Shown one piece after another: positions 63,679 through 64,000 of a stretch of DNA of 64,000 nucleotides. The notes beneath the pieces were generated by a model. That model worked only from the letters and a program-made list of their open reading frames with translations, made no database searches and was not told the origin of the DNA. The position numbers and the translations under genes were made by a program. Each line of letters begins with the position of its first letter. The first letter of the stretch is position 1. Source of the stretch: Promethearchaeota archaeon (GTDB lineage Archaea > Asgardarchaeota > Lokiarchaeia > Sigyniarchaeales > SOKP01); NCBI GenBank assembly GCA_019057795.1, contig JAHLWS010000077.1, positions 1 through 64,000 of the forward strand, read 5' to 3'.

Positions 63679-64000
63679 TTATTTTTTTCCATTTCCACTC
63701 ATTTCCCATTTTTTATATTGGTCCATCAGGTTATCAATCTCAGCAAGATTTGACTGCAGATTAAACGCAACAGATTTTGTACTATCGAAGTATTTAGCAT
63801 AAATCTCATCATTTGAAATCATTTCCTTTACTGTTAGTATTATTAAATCTTCCCTTTCGTTTACTTCTTCCACGATTTCTATTATTTGTAGCCTTGCAAA
63901 CTGTGTTCCCAGAGTTAAAATTGTATTCTTAATCTTAGCAATTTTTGTTTGTTGAATCAGATCTTTTATCATTTTAGTCTGATCATTTTTCTTGGCATAA
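63679..64000 (-). CDS. C-terminal PCI-like tail protein, cut by window edge
   Basis: The ORF track shows a Met at 63972, but the frame stays open to the right edge (YAKKNDQTKMIKDLIQQ), so this is the 3' end of a longer gene. The visible part is the shared tail: TLGTQFARLQIIEIVEEVNE, MISNDEIYAKYF, LAEIDNLMDQYKKWE. It has the opposite strand to the cassette, so it may be a separate transcript of the same protein family. Confidence 0.7.
   Translation of the reverse strand, partial: YAKKNDQTKMIKDLIQQTKIAKIKNTILTLGTQFARLQIIEIVEEVNEREDLIILTVKEMISNDEIYAKYFDSTKSVAFNLQSNLAEIDNLMDQYKKWEMSGNGKK

Overview
The window is AT-rich with long polypurine/polypyrimidine tracts and densely packed genes, many of them preceded by GGAGG- or GGTG-like ribosome binding sites. 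Gene content points to an Asgard archaeon of the Lokiarchaeia type. The indicators are a decayed Rab-like small GTPase, SDS22-like and TPR proteins ending in a winged-helix/PCI-like tail of the kind common in Lokiarchaeia, an SPFH protein, and a set of genes that most resemble the eukaryotic UFM1 conjugation machinery. No rRNA, tRNA, CRISPR array or cas effector genes were recognised. The assignment is an inference from protein motifs; no marker gene was available to prove it.

Region 1 (about 1-24.7 kb) is a decaying accessory or defence region. It holds a cold-shock protein, a ChaC-like enzyme, HNH nucleases (1552, 21268), a NYN/Zc3h12a-type RNase (2781), HEPN-type proteins (6917, 9719, 20884), a CoiA-like nuclease (13666), a DUF4365-TPR giant (15176) and a secreted DNRLRE-domain protein (19177). 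Between them lie many remnants: AbrB, DpnII/MboI-like nuclease, YprB-like exonuclease, GIY-YIG-like protein, small GTPase, LRR protein, and two GC-richer scraps. Several carry single in-frame stops or frameshifts.

Region 2 (about 23.2-34.5 kb) has a DUF1998/endonuclease protein on the minus strand. Divergent from it is a tight three-gene plus-strand operon: SNF2 helicase with DUF3883, DUF1156 adenine methylase with a zinc ribbon, and a DUF499 ATPase. The content is related to DISARM-type defence modules.

Region 3 (35.65-44.7 kb) is a nearly gapless operon: two CARF-winged-helix sensors, a PIN-like nuclease, an UPF1/Dna2-like SF1 helicase, an unknown winged-helix protein, a double-HKD phospholipase-D nuclease, and an RNase III-like protein with two dsRNA-binding domains. 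A perfect 10-bp inverted repeat sits just upstream. I know no described system with this composition; it looks like a nucleotide-signalled, RNA-directed defence or stress operon.

Region 4 (46.5-64 kb) is the most striking. After an SPFH protein and two LRR proteins comes a cassette of a TPR/tandem-winged-helix protein, a zinc-ribbon protein, a UBA5-like E1 (catalytic Cys kept in a CVASLPSTM motif), an LRR protein, a JAMM peptidase, a tail-domain protein, an 88-residue UFM1-like modifier ending in exposed VG, a UFC1-like E2, a TPR protein and a tandem winged-helix membrane protein. I read this as a complete UFM1-like protein modification pathway: E1 activates the modifier, E2 carries it, winged-helix proteins may act as the ligase scaffold, and the JAMM enzyme would remove it. 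At least seven proteins here share a winged-helix tail ending in an acidic 'IDKLM..Y..WE' helix, which may be the common docking or substrate module.
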